Source: Pedobacter steynii (GTDB lineage: Bacteria > Bacteroidota > Bacteroidia > Sphingobacteriales > Sphingobacteriaceae). Taken from it: DNA of 64,000 nt. The notes under the pieces were generated by a model, which worked only from the letters and a program-made list of their open reading frames with translations, had not been told where the DNA came from and did no database searches. Each line of letters starts with the position of its first letter. Within the stretch, counting starts at the first letter, position 1. The stretch is from the NCBI RefSeq assembly GCF_900103665.1, contig NZ_FNGY01000010.1:1-64000 (forward strand), read 5' to 3'. The position numbers and the translations under genes were made by a program. This document shows, one piece after another, positions 26,658 to 34,319 of this stretch.

Positions 26658-27464
26658 ATGAAAATCAAATCAATCAACAAATCAATGAGGGTTGCCTTAA
26701 CCATTGCGGTAATGGCCTACCTTCCACTAAACGCCAGTGCATGGGGAATGCTTGGCCACAGAATCGTTGGACAGGTTGCCGAGGCACACCTTACAAGCAG
26801 GGCACTTCAAGGTGTCAAGGGAGTTTTAGGTACGGAAAGTCTGGCCATGGCGAGTACATGGGGAGATTTCATTAAATCCGATACCGCCTATAATTATCTG
26901 TACAACTGGCACTTTGTAAACCTTCCTGCTGACCTTGACAAACAAGGAGTTTTCAACTTCCTGGATACGGATCATGGTCCAAATGTTTACAACAAGATTC
27001 CTGAAATGGTATCTGTGCTGAAAAATCCTCAAAGTACCGCAGATCAGAAAAGACTGGCCATGCGAATGCTTGTCCATTTGGTTGGCGATTTAAACCAGCC
27101 AATGCATACAGCGCGCAAAGAAGATCTGGGAGGAAACAAAGTGTATGTAACCTGGTTCGGTGAAAAATCTAATCTGCATAAAGTTTGGGACGAAGGACTG
27201 ATTGATTATCAGCAATTGAGTTATACAGAATATACAGCTGCCATTAACCATCCTTCTGAAGGTCAACTAACAGAATGGAAAAGCAGTTCGTTAAAAGATT
27301 ACGTTTATGGGTCCTACGAAGCCTGCAATAAAATATATGCAAGTACCAAGCCAGAAGATAAATTGAGCTATAGGTACAACTTCGACTTTCTGGAACTTTT
27401 AAACACTCAATTGTTAAAAGGTGGTGTATGTCTTGCGAATATCCTTAACGACATCTATAATTAA
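26658..27464 (+). CDS. S1/P1-type zinc nuclease, secreted
   Basis: A 268-residue S1/P1 nuclease. The signal peptide ends ASA before WGMLGHR; in this family the mature N-terminal Trp amine and carbonyl and the following His bind the zinc cluster, and here WGxxGH is exact. Further metal ligands are visible as WGDFIKSD, WHFVN, the HLVGDLNQPMH segment (about 136-146) and NLHKVWD (about 171-177). Such enzymes cleave single-stranded nucleic acid and 3'-nucleotides in the periplasm or outside, often for phosphate or nucleotide scavenging. Short for the family but complete. Confidence 0.9.
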   Translation: MKIKSINKSMRVALTIAVMAYLPLNASAWGMLGHRIVGQVAEAHLTSRALQGVKGVLGTESLAMASTWGDFIKSDTAYNYLYNWHFVNLPADLDKQGVFNFLDTDHGPNVYNKIPEMVSVLKNPQSTADQKRLAMRMLVHLVGDLNQPMHTARKEDLGGNKVYVTWFGEKSNLHKVWDEGLIDYQQLSYTEYTAAINHPSEGQLTEWKSSSLKDYVYGSYEACNKIYASTKPEDKLSYRYNFDFLELLNTQLLKGGVCLANILNDIYN

Positions 27465-27469
27465 TATAA

Positions 27470-27916
27470 ATGAAAATCCTAATGGTTTGTTTAGGCAATA
27501 TCTGCCGCTCTCCCTTAGCAGAAGGGATCATGCGTCATTTAGTCGATGAACAGGAACTAGGCTGGGAGATCGCTTCTGCCGGTACAGGAGACTGGCATAT
27601 AAATGAGCCTGCCGACAAAAGAAGTATTTCTGTTGCCCGAAGATTTGGTTATGATATTTCTAAGCAAAGAGCCAGACACTTTAACAAAAATTACTTCGAT
27701 GAATTTGACCTGATTCTGGTGATGGATCAGAGTAATTTAAAAGATGTACTTAAGCTGGCCAGGGAACAGGAACACCGAGAAAAAGTGTCCCTGTTCCTTC
27801 CAGAAGACCTTGAAGTTGCTGACCCTTACTTTGATGAGCGGCTTTTTGAGCCTGTATTTCTACAAATTGAAGAACGCTGTAAGCAACTAATCGAGGAGAT
27901 CAAAGCCAATAATTAA
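27470..27916 (+). CDS. Low-molecular-weight protein-tyrosine phosphatase
   Basis: A 148-residue LMW-PTP. The phosphate-binding loop CLGNICRS (residues 7-14) supplies the catalytic Cys and Arg, and the general acid Asp is in VADPYFDE (about 122-129). Such enzymes dephosphorylate protein tyrosines, often with BY-kinases for capsule export, or arsenate in related families. No BY-kinase is in the window. It begins five bases after the nuclease stop and is nine bases before the DUF1543 gene. Confidence 0.92.
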   Translation: MKILMVCLGNICRSPLAEGIMRHLVDEQELGWEIASAGTGDWHINEPADKRSISVARRFGYDISKQRARHFNKNYFDEFDLILVMDQSNLKDVLKLAREQEHREKVSLFLPEDLEVADPYFDERLFEPVFLQIEERCKQLIEEIKANN

Positions 27917-27925
27917 AGAAGAAAA

Positions 27926-28495
27926 ATGCCTAATTCGATGCAGTCACCCAAATTATTTATGTTGATGCTCGGTTGCACACCGCCACCCCGTCGCATTGAA
28001 CAACACGATATGTTTTTTTCTATCGCGGATTCATTAAAGGATTTGAAACAGGAGATTCTTGATTTCTGGCCTGAAGCGGGGGAGAAAATTCATGTAGATG
28101 CCTGGCGTGAAGTAACCGAAGTAGATGGTTACCAAATACAGGTGGTGGCTAAAGGAAGCATCCCCAATCAAACCAACCATTTATTCTTTATGAATCTTGG
28201 TGGGTATAAGCCTGGGGAGTTTGATGAACCGCATTATAAAATGCTAATTGTCGCCGCGGATAAGGCTTCAGCCATTCAGCAGGCAAAGCAAACGGCATTT
28301 TATAAACACACCGGTTTTGAAGGAGCAACTTCTCACATAGATGATAAATATGGAGTAGATATAGATGATGCTTTTGAAATCGTTGATGTTCTTTCTGATG
28401 AACTGAAACTTCAGTATGACCTGAAGATTGAGCTTACCAAAGGGCTACCAAAAGATGAGATCAATCTCGGTTATCTGAAATTCAGTAAAATATAA
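27926..28495 (+). CDS. DUF1543 domain-containing protein
   Basis: A 189-residue protein with the DUF1543 pattern: KLFMLMLGCTPPPRRIEQHDMFFSIADSL at the start and the HVDAWREVTEVDGYQIQVV segment (about 52-70), then a second half (about 85-185) that looks like a repeat of the same small domain. No enzyme motif or membrane segment was seen. Function is unknown. It is the last gene of the fumC run and is followed by a complex hairpin. Confidence 0.85.
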   Translation: MPNSMQSPKLFMLMLGCTPPPRRIEQHDMFFSIADSLKDLKQEILDFWPEAGEKIHVDAWREVTEVDGYQIQVVAKGSIPNQTNHLFFMNLGGYKPGEFDEPHYKMLIVAADKASAIQQAKQTAFYKHTGFEGATSHIDDKYGVDIDDAFEIVDVLSDELKLQYDLKIELTKGLPKDEINLGYLKFSKI

Positions 28496-28501
28496 TACTT
28501 T

Positions 28502-28583
28502 AAAAAAGAGGAGTCTCTTTTCATCCCCGAATATTTGCTGGAGGGCAAATATTCGAATGTCTTCAAAGAAACTCCTCTTTTTT
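28502..28583. terminator. Two-tier hairpin after the DUF1543 gene
   Basis: Outer stem AAAAAAGAGGAGT (28502-28514) with ACTCCTCTTTTTT (28571-28583); inner stem CGAATATTTGC (28528-28538) with GCAAATATTCG (28545-28555), loop TGGAGG. The outer stem with its A- and T-runs works as a bidirectional terminator, but the 11-bp inner stem is more than a terminator needs. Confidence 0.8.
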
Positions 28584-28584
28584 T

Positions 28585-28634
28585 AATCCTGCACATTTGT
28601 ACCGCTCTTACAGAGGGTATAAACGTGCAGGATT
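28585..28634. repeat. Second hairpin of the array
   Basis: Outer stem AATCCTGCAC (28585-28594) with GTGCAGGATT (28625-28634), followed by TTT; inner stem TACC-G-CTCT with AGAG-GGTA (28600-28619) around a three-base loop with one bulged G. It starts one base after the previous structure ends. Confidence 0.6.
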
Positions 28635-28640
28635 TTTAAT

Positions 28641-28715
28641 TTGATCATTCTAGTGATCGGTTTGATGACCAGCTGTGATTTAGACCTTAATTTCAAAAAA
28701 AAGAAGCCGTTCTAA
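28641..28715 (+). CDS. Possible 24-residue lipoprotein-like peptide
   Basis: A TTG-initiated frame of 24 codons (IILVIGLMTSCDLDLNFK... to KKKKPF) looks like a lipoprotein signal with lipobox LMTSC and only about a dozen residues after the Cys, ending in basic residues. There is no ATG before the lipobox and no clear ribosome-binding site, and the last codons overlap the left arm of the next hairpin. It may be chance. Included as a weak candidate only. Confidence 0.2.
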   Translation: MIILVIGLMTSCDLDLNFKKKKPF

Positions 28716-28786
28716 GAAAAGGCATAGGAATTTTGCCCTCTTCAGGGCAAAGGTTCCAGCCTTTGAATAGTAATGGCTTCTTTTTT
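28697..28786. terminator. Rod-like hairpin, third of the array
   Basis: Outer stem AAAAAAGAAGCC (28697-28708) with GGCTTCTTTTTT (28775-28786); then AAAGGC/GCCTTT (28718-28723, 28759-28764), GGAA/TTCC, and TTTGCCCT/AGGGCAAA (28732-28739, 28744-28751) with loop CTTC. A 90-base imperfect rod bounded by A- and T-runs, so it could terminate transcription in either direction or be a structured RNA. Confidence 0.65.
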
Positions 28787-28803
28787 AACAGGAACTCTAA
28801 AAA

Positions 28804-28837
28804 AAATGCCCCAATAAATTAACTTTATGGGGCATTT
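28804..28837 (-). terminator. Terminator of cphA
   Basis: AAATGCCCC (28804-28812) with GGGGCATTT (28829-28837), extended by ATAAA/TTTAT across a one-base bulge. On the minus strand it follows the cphA stop by about 20 bases and is followed by a run of T, the standard intrinsic layout. Confidence 0.85.
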
Positions 28838-28858
28838 CAAAAGATAAGTGTCTTCTTA

Positions 28859-31474
28859 TTACATTCCGAATTCTTTATCCAGGTAGTCAGAGACCTTAAT
28901 GATCGCTTCGTCTATAGTGTCACTTAAAATGGTGATAAATGAACCTGAGCGAGCAGTAGCAATAATATATTTAAGACAATCATCGCCACTATTGTTAATG
29001 ATGATATCCATATCCGGATTAATCTCGCGAATAGCTCCAATCTGTAAGTCAATTAGCTCTTGCTGGTTTCGGCCACGCAGGTATTTCTCCTGACAGATAA
29101 TGATCTTATTGAACATTTGAGCAGCAATTTTTGCAGTCTCTCTAATGTCTGAATCTCTTCTGTCGCCAGTAGCAGAGATGACGCCGACATGTTCTGTTGC
29201 ATCAATGGTCTTTAAATACGACTTAATGCCGCTATACCCATCAGGATTATGAGCAAAGTCGACCATGATTTGGAATTCTTTGAATTTAAAGGTATTCATC
29301 CTGCCTGGCGTTTGCGCTGCGGAAGGAATAAATGTTTCCAGAGACATGCGAATGTCTTCAATCTTATAACCCCAAAGGAAGGTCGCAAGTGTTGCCGCGA
29401 GCACATTCTGAATCATAAAATCAACACTACCACCAAAGGTCAATGGAACGTGGGTTACTTTCTCTACCCTAATTTTCCAGTCGCCTTTTTTGATTGTGAT
29501 ATAGCCGTTTTCATAGATGGCAGCTATTCCTCCTTTTTTACAATGCTCCACAATCACAGGATTGTTTTCATCCATACTGAAGTAGGCAACGTTACATTCT
29601 GCATTGGCTGCAATTTTAATACAGTATTTATTGTCTGCATTTAAAACGCCCCAGCCACTTCTTTTCACCGCACCAATAACAACTCCTTTTACTCTGGCGA
29701 GATCGTCAAGGGTATGGATGTCGGAGATGCCTAAATGGTCGGCCTGAATATTAGTAATGACGCCTATATCGCATCTGTTGAAACCCAGTCCTGCCCTCAG
29801 AATTCCGCCTCTTGCGGTTTCCAGAACGGCAAATTCTACGGTAGGATCTCTGAGTATAAATTCTGAACTCACAGGGCCGGTAGTATCCCCTTTCATCAGC
29901 ATGGTATTCTGTACATAGATCCCGTCTGATGTGGTAAAACCAACCCTGGTTCCGTTACTTTTAACAATATGGGCAATTAGCCTTGTAGTGGTGGTTTTTC
30001 CATTGGTTCCGGTTACGGCGATAATTGGAATTATCGCAGATTTTCCAGGAGGGTAAAGCATATCAATTACCGGAGCGGCAACGTTTCTTGGGAGGCCTTC
30101 ACTTGGGGCCAGGTGCATTCTAAAACCGGGAGCTGCATTTACTTCCAGTACCACGCCTCCATTTTCGGTTAAGGGCTGTGTCAGATTCTCTGCCATGATA
30201 TCAATCCCACATATGTCCAGTCCGATTACTCTGGAGATCCGTTCACTGATAAATACATTTTGTGGATGGACAAGATCCGTCACATCAATGGAGGTCCCAC
30301 CGGTACTTAAATTTGCAGTAGATTTGAGGTAGACAATTTCTCCTTGTGAAGGGATCGTTTCCAGTGTATATTCCTTTTTTGCCAGAAGGTCTAATGTGTC
30401 TCGGTCTACTGTGATCTCCGTTAACACATTCTCATGACCATAGCCTCTTCTGGGATCTGTATTTTCTTTATCAATAAGTTGCTGAATCGTTAGCTGACCA
30501 TTTCCGGTCACATGTGCAGGGACACGAAGTGCTGCAGCAACCATTTTATGATCGATCACCAGAATTCTAAAATCATAGCCGTTAATGAAGCGCTCAATGA
30601 TGACTTTCCTGGAATAGTTTTGTGCATACTCAAAGGCTTCTTTGGCGGCTTCATCCGTTTTTACATTGATGGTCGCTCCTTTTCCATGGTTTCCATCAAG
30701 GGGTTTAAATACCAATGGATATCCTACTTTTCGAATGGCATCGGCAAGGTCATTAGGGTCGGATATGGTTACACCTTTTGCAACGGGGATGGCAGAGTCC
30801 TGCAATAGTCTCTTTGTTTCGTCCTTGTTACAGGCAATGTCAACTGCGATTGAATTTGTCTTCTCAGTCATCGTGGCGCGGAAACGAACTTGATTCTTTC
30901 CATATCCCAGCTGTACCAGCGAACTCTTGTTCAATCGGATCCAGGGGATGTGTCTAGAAATGGCTTCATTAACGATAGAGCCTGTACTTGGCCCAAGACG
31001 CTCCAGCTCCCTTAGCTCGCGCATGCGGTGAATGTCGTGTTCCAGATCGTAATCCGTTCCATTGATGAGCGCTTCTGCAATCCTTACAGAAGCTTCTGCA
31101 GCATATAGACCAGCCTTTTCTTCCAGATAGCTAAATACGACATTGTAGATGCCGTCTGTTTTCGTTTGCCGGGTTCTGCCAAAGCCGGTATCCATTCCAG
31201 CAAGCGTTTGAATTTCTAATGCAATATGTTCGATTACATGCCCCATCCAGGTACCTTCCTGAATCCTCATCAGGAATCCTCCAGGTGCCCCTTTTGAACA
31301 ACGGTGTGTGTATAGACTTGGTATTAATTTTTCAATCCTTTCTGCAAATCCATCAATTACATTGGTCGGATTTTGCTCCATCTCCTCCAGGTCAAGGCGC
31401 ATTTGAATTAACTTTTTTCTGTTTATAGACCATATGTTTGGTCCTCGTAGCACCTGTATGCCTAATATTTTCAT
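28859..31474 (-). CDS. cphA: Cyanophycin synthetase
   Basis: An 871-residue CphA1-type enzyme that builds cyanophycin, a polymer with an Asp backbone and Arg side chains, using ATP. Three parts are visible: an N-terminal domain (about 1-160, with GTWMGHVIEHIALEIQ), an ATP-grasp domain (about 200-480, KPLDGNHGKGATINV, and EVNAAPGFRMHLAP at its end) that adds Asp, and a Mur-ligase-like domain (about 490-871, Walker A GTNGKTTTTRL, VDFAHNPDGY) that adds Arg. Length equals known synthetases. It is divergent from cphB and an isoaspartyl peptidase, so synthesis and breakdown are encoded together. Polymer primers and the Arg source are not visible here. Confidence 0.95.
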   Translation of the reverse strand: MKILGIQVLRGPNIWSINRKKLIQMRLDLEEMEQNPTNVIDGFAERIEKLIPSLYTHRCSKGAPGGFLMRIQEGTWMGHVIEHIALEIQTLAGMDTGFGRTRQTKTDGIYNVVFSYLEEKAGLYAAEASVRIAEALINGTDYDLEHDIHRMRELRELERLGPSTGSIVNEAISRHIPWIRLNKSSLVQLGYGKNQVRFRATMTEKTNSIAVDIACNKDETKRLLQDSAIPVAKGVTISDPNDLADAIRKVGYPLVFKPLDGNHGKGATINVKTDEAAKEAFEYAQNYSRKVIIERFINGYDFRILVIDHKMVAAALRVPAHVTGNGQLTIQQLIDKENTDPRRGYGHENVLTEITVDRDTLDLLAKKEYTLETIPSQGEIVYLKSTANLSTGGTSIDVTDLVHPQNVFISERISRVIGLDICGIDIMAENLTQPLTENGGVVLEVNAAPGFRMHLAPSEGLPRNVAAPVIDMLYPPGKSAIIPIIAVTGTNGKTTTTRLIAHIVKSNGTRVGFTTSDGIYVQNTMLMKGDTTGPVSSEFILRDPTVEFAVLETARGGILRAGLGFNRCDIGVITNIQADHLGISDIHTLDDLARVKGVVIGAVKRSGWGVLNADNKYCIKIAANAECNVAYFSMDENNPVIVEHCKKGGIAAIYENGYITIKKGDWKIRVEKVTHVPLTFGGSVDFMIQNVLAATLATFLWGYKIEDIRMSLETFIPSAAQTPGRMNTFKFKEFQIMVDFAHNPDGYSGIKSYLKTIDATEHVGVISATGDRRDSDIRETAKIAAQMFNKIIICQEKYLRGRNQQELIDLQIGAIREINPDMDIIINNSGDDCLKYIIATARSGSFITILSDTIDEAIIKVSDYLDKEFGM

Positions 31475-31688
31475 TCTAGATTGGTTATTTTGTGTTGGTA
31501 GTGACCATATTACGGGAACTGTTAGTAGCTAATTTGATAAGGTCAATGGAGAGATTAAAGTATAAATATTTTTCGAAAGTTCCGCTATTGGCCCGTTAAA
31601 TGTTAGGAATATATTTTAAGCAAGGGATTGATGGGGGATAACTCTACAGGAAATTGTTAATAAGGGTGTAATATTGATAAATAATTCC

Positions 31689-31717
31689 TTGATATTAGGC
31701 TAATGCATATATATTTG
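31689..31717 (+). promoter_or_regulatory. Promoter of cphB
   Basis: TTG (31689-31691), 18 bases, then TATATTTG (31710-31717), an exact TAnnTTTG. Predicted start near 31724, about 21 bases before the cphB ATG. The rest of the 270-bp divergent region between cphA and cphB is A/T-rich; no comparably good promoter was found for cphA. Confidence 0.65.
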
Positions 31718-31744
31718 GAATTATAGGAAATGTAAAGATTTAAG

Positions 31745-32620
31745 ATGACTCCAAAGGGTAAACTAATAATTATAGGCGGTGCAATTAATACAGGAAGTTT
31801 CACAGAGACAACTTTTGGATTGCCCCAGAATATGAACTTTTTTGAAAGAGGTATTTTAAAGAAAATTACAACGGAATCATTAAAGGGAACGGCATCTCGT
31901 TTCGAGATCATTACTACAGCATCCCTGGTTCCGGAAAGGGTTGGAGAAGAATATATCAAAGCTTTCGGGCAGTTGGATGTCCAGGATGTAGGCGTTTTAA
32001 ATATCAATAGCCGTGAGCAGGCGAATTCTGAAGAAAACAGCGGTCGTGTAAAGGCGGCAGACGTCATCATTTTTACCGGTGGTGATCAATTGCGCTTGTC
32101 GTCCATATTTGGGGGCACTGCTATTCATCAGATTCTTTTGGATAAATACCAGGATGAACCGGTAGTGATAGCCGGAACTTCTGCCGGGGCTGCGGCTAGT
32201 TCTAAAAATATGATCTATCAGGGAAGCAGTAAAGATGCGTTATTGAAAGGAGAAGTTAAGATCACCGGTGGACTGGGCTTTATTGACGGCGTAATCGTAG
32301 ATACCCATTTTGTACAGCGTGGCAGAATAGGCAGGCTTTTATATGCTACGGCAAGTAATCCCGGAATCCTTGGGATTGGCCTTGGCGAAGATACAGGCTT
32401 ATATATTTCAAATGGTAACATTATGGAAGCCATCGGGTCCGGAATGGTTATCCTGGTGGATGGCAGAAATATGGCCGATACGAACCTTACTGATGTGGAT
32501 ATGGGGCAACCTGTTTCTATTAACAATATGACCGTCCATGTGATGTGTGATGGAGACATTTATGACCTTACTGCACATAAACTGACCATTCACCACCCGA
32601 AGGTTGTTCCAATAGATTAA
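31745..32620 (+). CDS. cphB: Cyanophycinase
   Basis: A 291-residue serine peptidase of family S51 that cuts cyanophycin into beta-Asp-Arg dipeptides. The nucleophile lies in GTSAGAAAS (about 137-145), preceded by the family stretch VIIFTGGDQLRLSSIFGGT (about 103-121). The VDTHFVQRGRIGRLL segment (about 182-196) is the His-containing region. The 'FTGGDQ' and 'GTSAGA' motifs are those of characterised cyanophycinases. No signal peptide, so it acts inside the cell on stored granules. The next gene starts five bases after its stop and would process the dipeptide. Confidence 0.95.
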   Translation: MTPKGKLIIIGGAINTGSFTETTFGLPQNMNFFERGILKKITTESLKGTASRFEIITTASLVPERVGEEYIKAFGQLDVQDVGVLNINSREQANSEENSGRVKAADVIIFTGGDQLRLSSIFGGTAIHQILLDKYQDEPVVIAGTSAGAAASSKNMIYQGSSKDALLKGEVKITGGLGFIDGVIVDTHFVQRGRIGRLLYATASNPGILGIGLGEDTGLYISNGNIMEAIGSGMVILVDGRNMADTNLTDVDMGQPVSINNMTVHVMCDGDIYDLTAHKLTIHHPKVVPID

Positions 32621-32624
32621 ATCA

Positions 32625-33467
32625 ATGAAAATAATCATTCACGGTGGATTTTTTAGTGAGTCTGGAACCAACCAGGAAACTAAAAAAGCAAAGCAAGATG
32701 CCTTATCGGCAATTGTGAGTCAATCTTATACCTATTTACAGACACATACGGCATTAGAAACTGTTATTTATGCAGTTGGCCTGCTGGAAGATAATGAACT
32801 ATTTAACGCCGGACTGGGATCCCAGATTCAAAGTGATGGGAAGGTGCGGCTAAGTGCCTCATTGATGGATGGTAAAAGCCAAAAATTTAGCGGTGTAATC
32901 AATATTGAAAATGTCAAAAACCCAATTCAGGTTGCTGAGCAGTTGCTAAACTACGAGGATAAAGTTCTTAGTGGAGGCGGGGCTCTGGATTTTGCACGTG
33001 ACCATGGTTTTGATTTTTTCAATCCCATTATTCCACAGAGACAACGGGAATATGAACAAAAACTAGCTCAATCCAGCAGGATAGGCACTGTTGGGTGTGT
33101 CGCGCTAGATGCAGATGGAAATCTGGCTGCAGCAACGTCTACCGGAGGAAAAGGATTTGAAATTCCCTGTCGTGTGAGTGATTCCGCTACTGTTGCGGGA
33201 AATTTTGCAAACGAATATGCAGGTATTTCCTGTACCGGGGTTGGTGAAGATATTGTAAGCACAGCGCTTGCGGCGAAGATTGTGACGCGTGTTACAGATG
33301 GATTTACCTTGAAAGATGCAAGCGATAAATCCTTTGCAGAATTAAAAACTTTTGATGGTTTTGCAGGGGTAATCGGAATCTCCTCCAAAGGAGAGGTTTA
33401 TCATACTGACTCCCATCCTTATATGGTCTGGGCTGCTTTTGACGGTAGTTTACAGGTGTTTAACTAA
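32625..33467 (+). CDS. Isoaspartyl peptidase / plant-type L-asparaginase
   Basis: A 280-residue Ntn-hydrolase (family T2). The precursor should cleave itself just before the Thr of IGTVGCVALD (about 146-155), exposing the nucleophile; the conserved STGGKGFEIPCRVSDSA segment and TGVGEDI follow. These enzymes cleave beta-aspartyl dipeptides and some free Asn. Placed five bases after cphB, it most likely hydrolyses beta-Asp-Arg released by cyanophycinase into Asp and Arg. Somewhat shorter than typical homologues (about 310-320 residues) but with all core motifs. No signal peptide. Confidence 0.92.
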   Translation: MKIIIHGGFFSESGTNQETKKAKQDALSAIVSQSYTYLQTHTALETVIYAVGLLEDNELFNAGLGSQIQSDGKVRLSASLMDGKSQKFSGVINIENVKNPIQVAEQLLNYEDKVLSGGGALDFARDHGFDFFNPIIPQRQREYEQKLAQSSRIGTVGCVALDADGNLAAATSTGGKGFEIPCRVSDSATVAGNFANEYAGISCTGVGEDIVSTALAAKIVTRVTDGFTLKDASDKSFAELKTFDGFAGVIGISSKGEVYHTDSHPYMVWAAFDGSLQVFN

Positions 33468-33487
33468 ATTTGTTATATCTTTATCGG

Positions 33488-34171
33488 ATGAACAAAATTT
33501 GTTTAGTAATCATTTGCCTGTTATTTTCAGGGAGGGCGATGACACAAACCAATACTTTTCTACCACAAGAGCCTCCGGTGACCAGCGGAGCAATAAATAT
33601 TGTGACTTCCAGTCTGGAAGAAGCAGATGGAAATACTTATTTTGCTGAGGCTGTAAAAAACGAAAAAAGAGGCGATTTGAATGATGCCCTCACTTTATTT
33701 GGTAAAGCAGCATTTGAATATAACAGCTCTAAACTGTTTGTTCGCTATGGAGAAGCATTGTTAAGGTTAGGAAATGTTCATTTTCTGATGAGCCATTATG
33801 GAGAAGCAGAACAGGTAATCCTGAATGTTGCATTAAAGAACTATTCCCGTATTGGAAGTAAAACAGGGCAAATGGAATCTTACTATCAATTGGGAAGGAT
33901 TTATTTTGCTGCAAATAAACTGACACAATCTTTATGGTTTTACACACAGCAGGGAATTTTGGCGAAGCAGGTAAACAACAATAATGCTTATATTGAATCT
34001 GTTCTTGGTATTGCTCAGGTGAAAATCAAGAAAAAGGAATACACCCTTGCTTTAAGAGATATTAACAGAGCTGAATTATTGGCCAAATCGTCAAATACGA
34101 CTCAATTTAAAAATAAGATTAAGGAAGTGAAATCCTTAATTCCTTCTAAACTAACGGTTAAGAAGTCGTAG
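33488..34171 (+). CDS. Tetratricopeptide-repeat protein, secreted
   Basis: A 227-residue protein with a signal peptide (MNKICLVIICLLFSGRAMTQ) and three to four TPR-like helical repeats (for example NTYFAEAVKNEKRGDLNDALTL, GQMESYYQLGRIYFA, SVLGIAQVKIKKKEYTLAL). It probably mediates protein contacts in the periplasm. The ATG at 33488 is preferred to a TTG at 33470 because the signal peptide begins there; a TATCTTTA element lies just before it. The role is not known. Followed by a terminator-like hairpin. Confidence 0.75.
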   Translation: MNKICLVIICLLFSGRAMTQTNTFLPQEPPVTSGAINIVTSSLEEADGNTYFAEAVKNEKRGDLNDALTLFGKAAFEYNSSKLFVRYGEALLRLGNVHFLMSHYGEAEQVILNVALKNYSRIGSKTGQMESYYQLGRIYFAANKLTQSLWFYTQQGILAKQVNNNNAYIESVLGIAQVKIKKKEYTLALRDINRAELLAKSSNTTQFKNKIKEVKSLIPSKLTVKKS

Positions 34172-34208
34172 GTCGGGGTGTGAAATTATCTCGGACCTAT
34201 TGTTTTTT
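34169..34208 (+). terminator. Terminator of the TPR protein gene
   Basis: TAGGTC (34169-34174) pairs with GACCTA (34194-34199), with partial pairing inside, and is followed by TTGTTTTTTG. The left arm overlaps the stop codon. Confidence 0.6.
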
Positions 34209-34232
34209 GTATAGAATTTTTAATTACTTTTG
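34200..34232 (+). promoter_or_regulatory. Promoter of the processing protease gene
   Basis: TTG (34200-34202) and TACTTTTG (34225-34232) are separated by 22 bases, slightly longer than usual. The predicted start near 34239 is right at the base of the hairpin at 34241, so the message would begin with a stem-loop. Confidence 0.5.
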
Positions 34233-34240
34233 ATAAGTTT

Positions 34241-34278
34241 ACAGAAAAGAGACGGTAATATTACTGTCTCTTTTCTGT
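34241..34278 (+). promoter_or_regulatory. 5'-terminal stem-loop in the leader of the processing protease gene
   Basis: ACAGAAAAGAGAC (34241-34253) pairs with GTCTCTTTTCTGT (34266-34278); the G at 34254 faces T 34265 and GTAATATTAC between them is itself self-complementary. The 38-base near-palindrome lies between the predicted promoter and the ATG at 34320. No T-run follows the stem. It may protect the 5' end, bind a protein, or terminate weakly. Confidence 0.6.
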
Positions 34279-34319
34279 TTATTAGTGATATTGGTATCAT
34301 ATTAGTTGTGCATTACAAA

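Larger units (their letters stand above)
28496..28858. other. Convergent intergenic region with four tandem hairpins
   Basis: About 363 bp between the DUF1543 gene (plus) and cphA (minus). It holds four consecutive stem-loops (28502-28583, 28585-28634, 28697-28786, 28804-28837) and a 24-codon lipoprotein-like micro-ORF. The first and fourth can serve as terminators of the flanking genes; the two in the middle are not needed for that. No standard gene is visible. Confidence 0.7.

Noticed and set aside
31657..32070. Minus-strand open frame of 137 codons
   Set aside because: It is antisense to the start of cphB, which has clear catalytic motifs.
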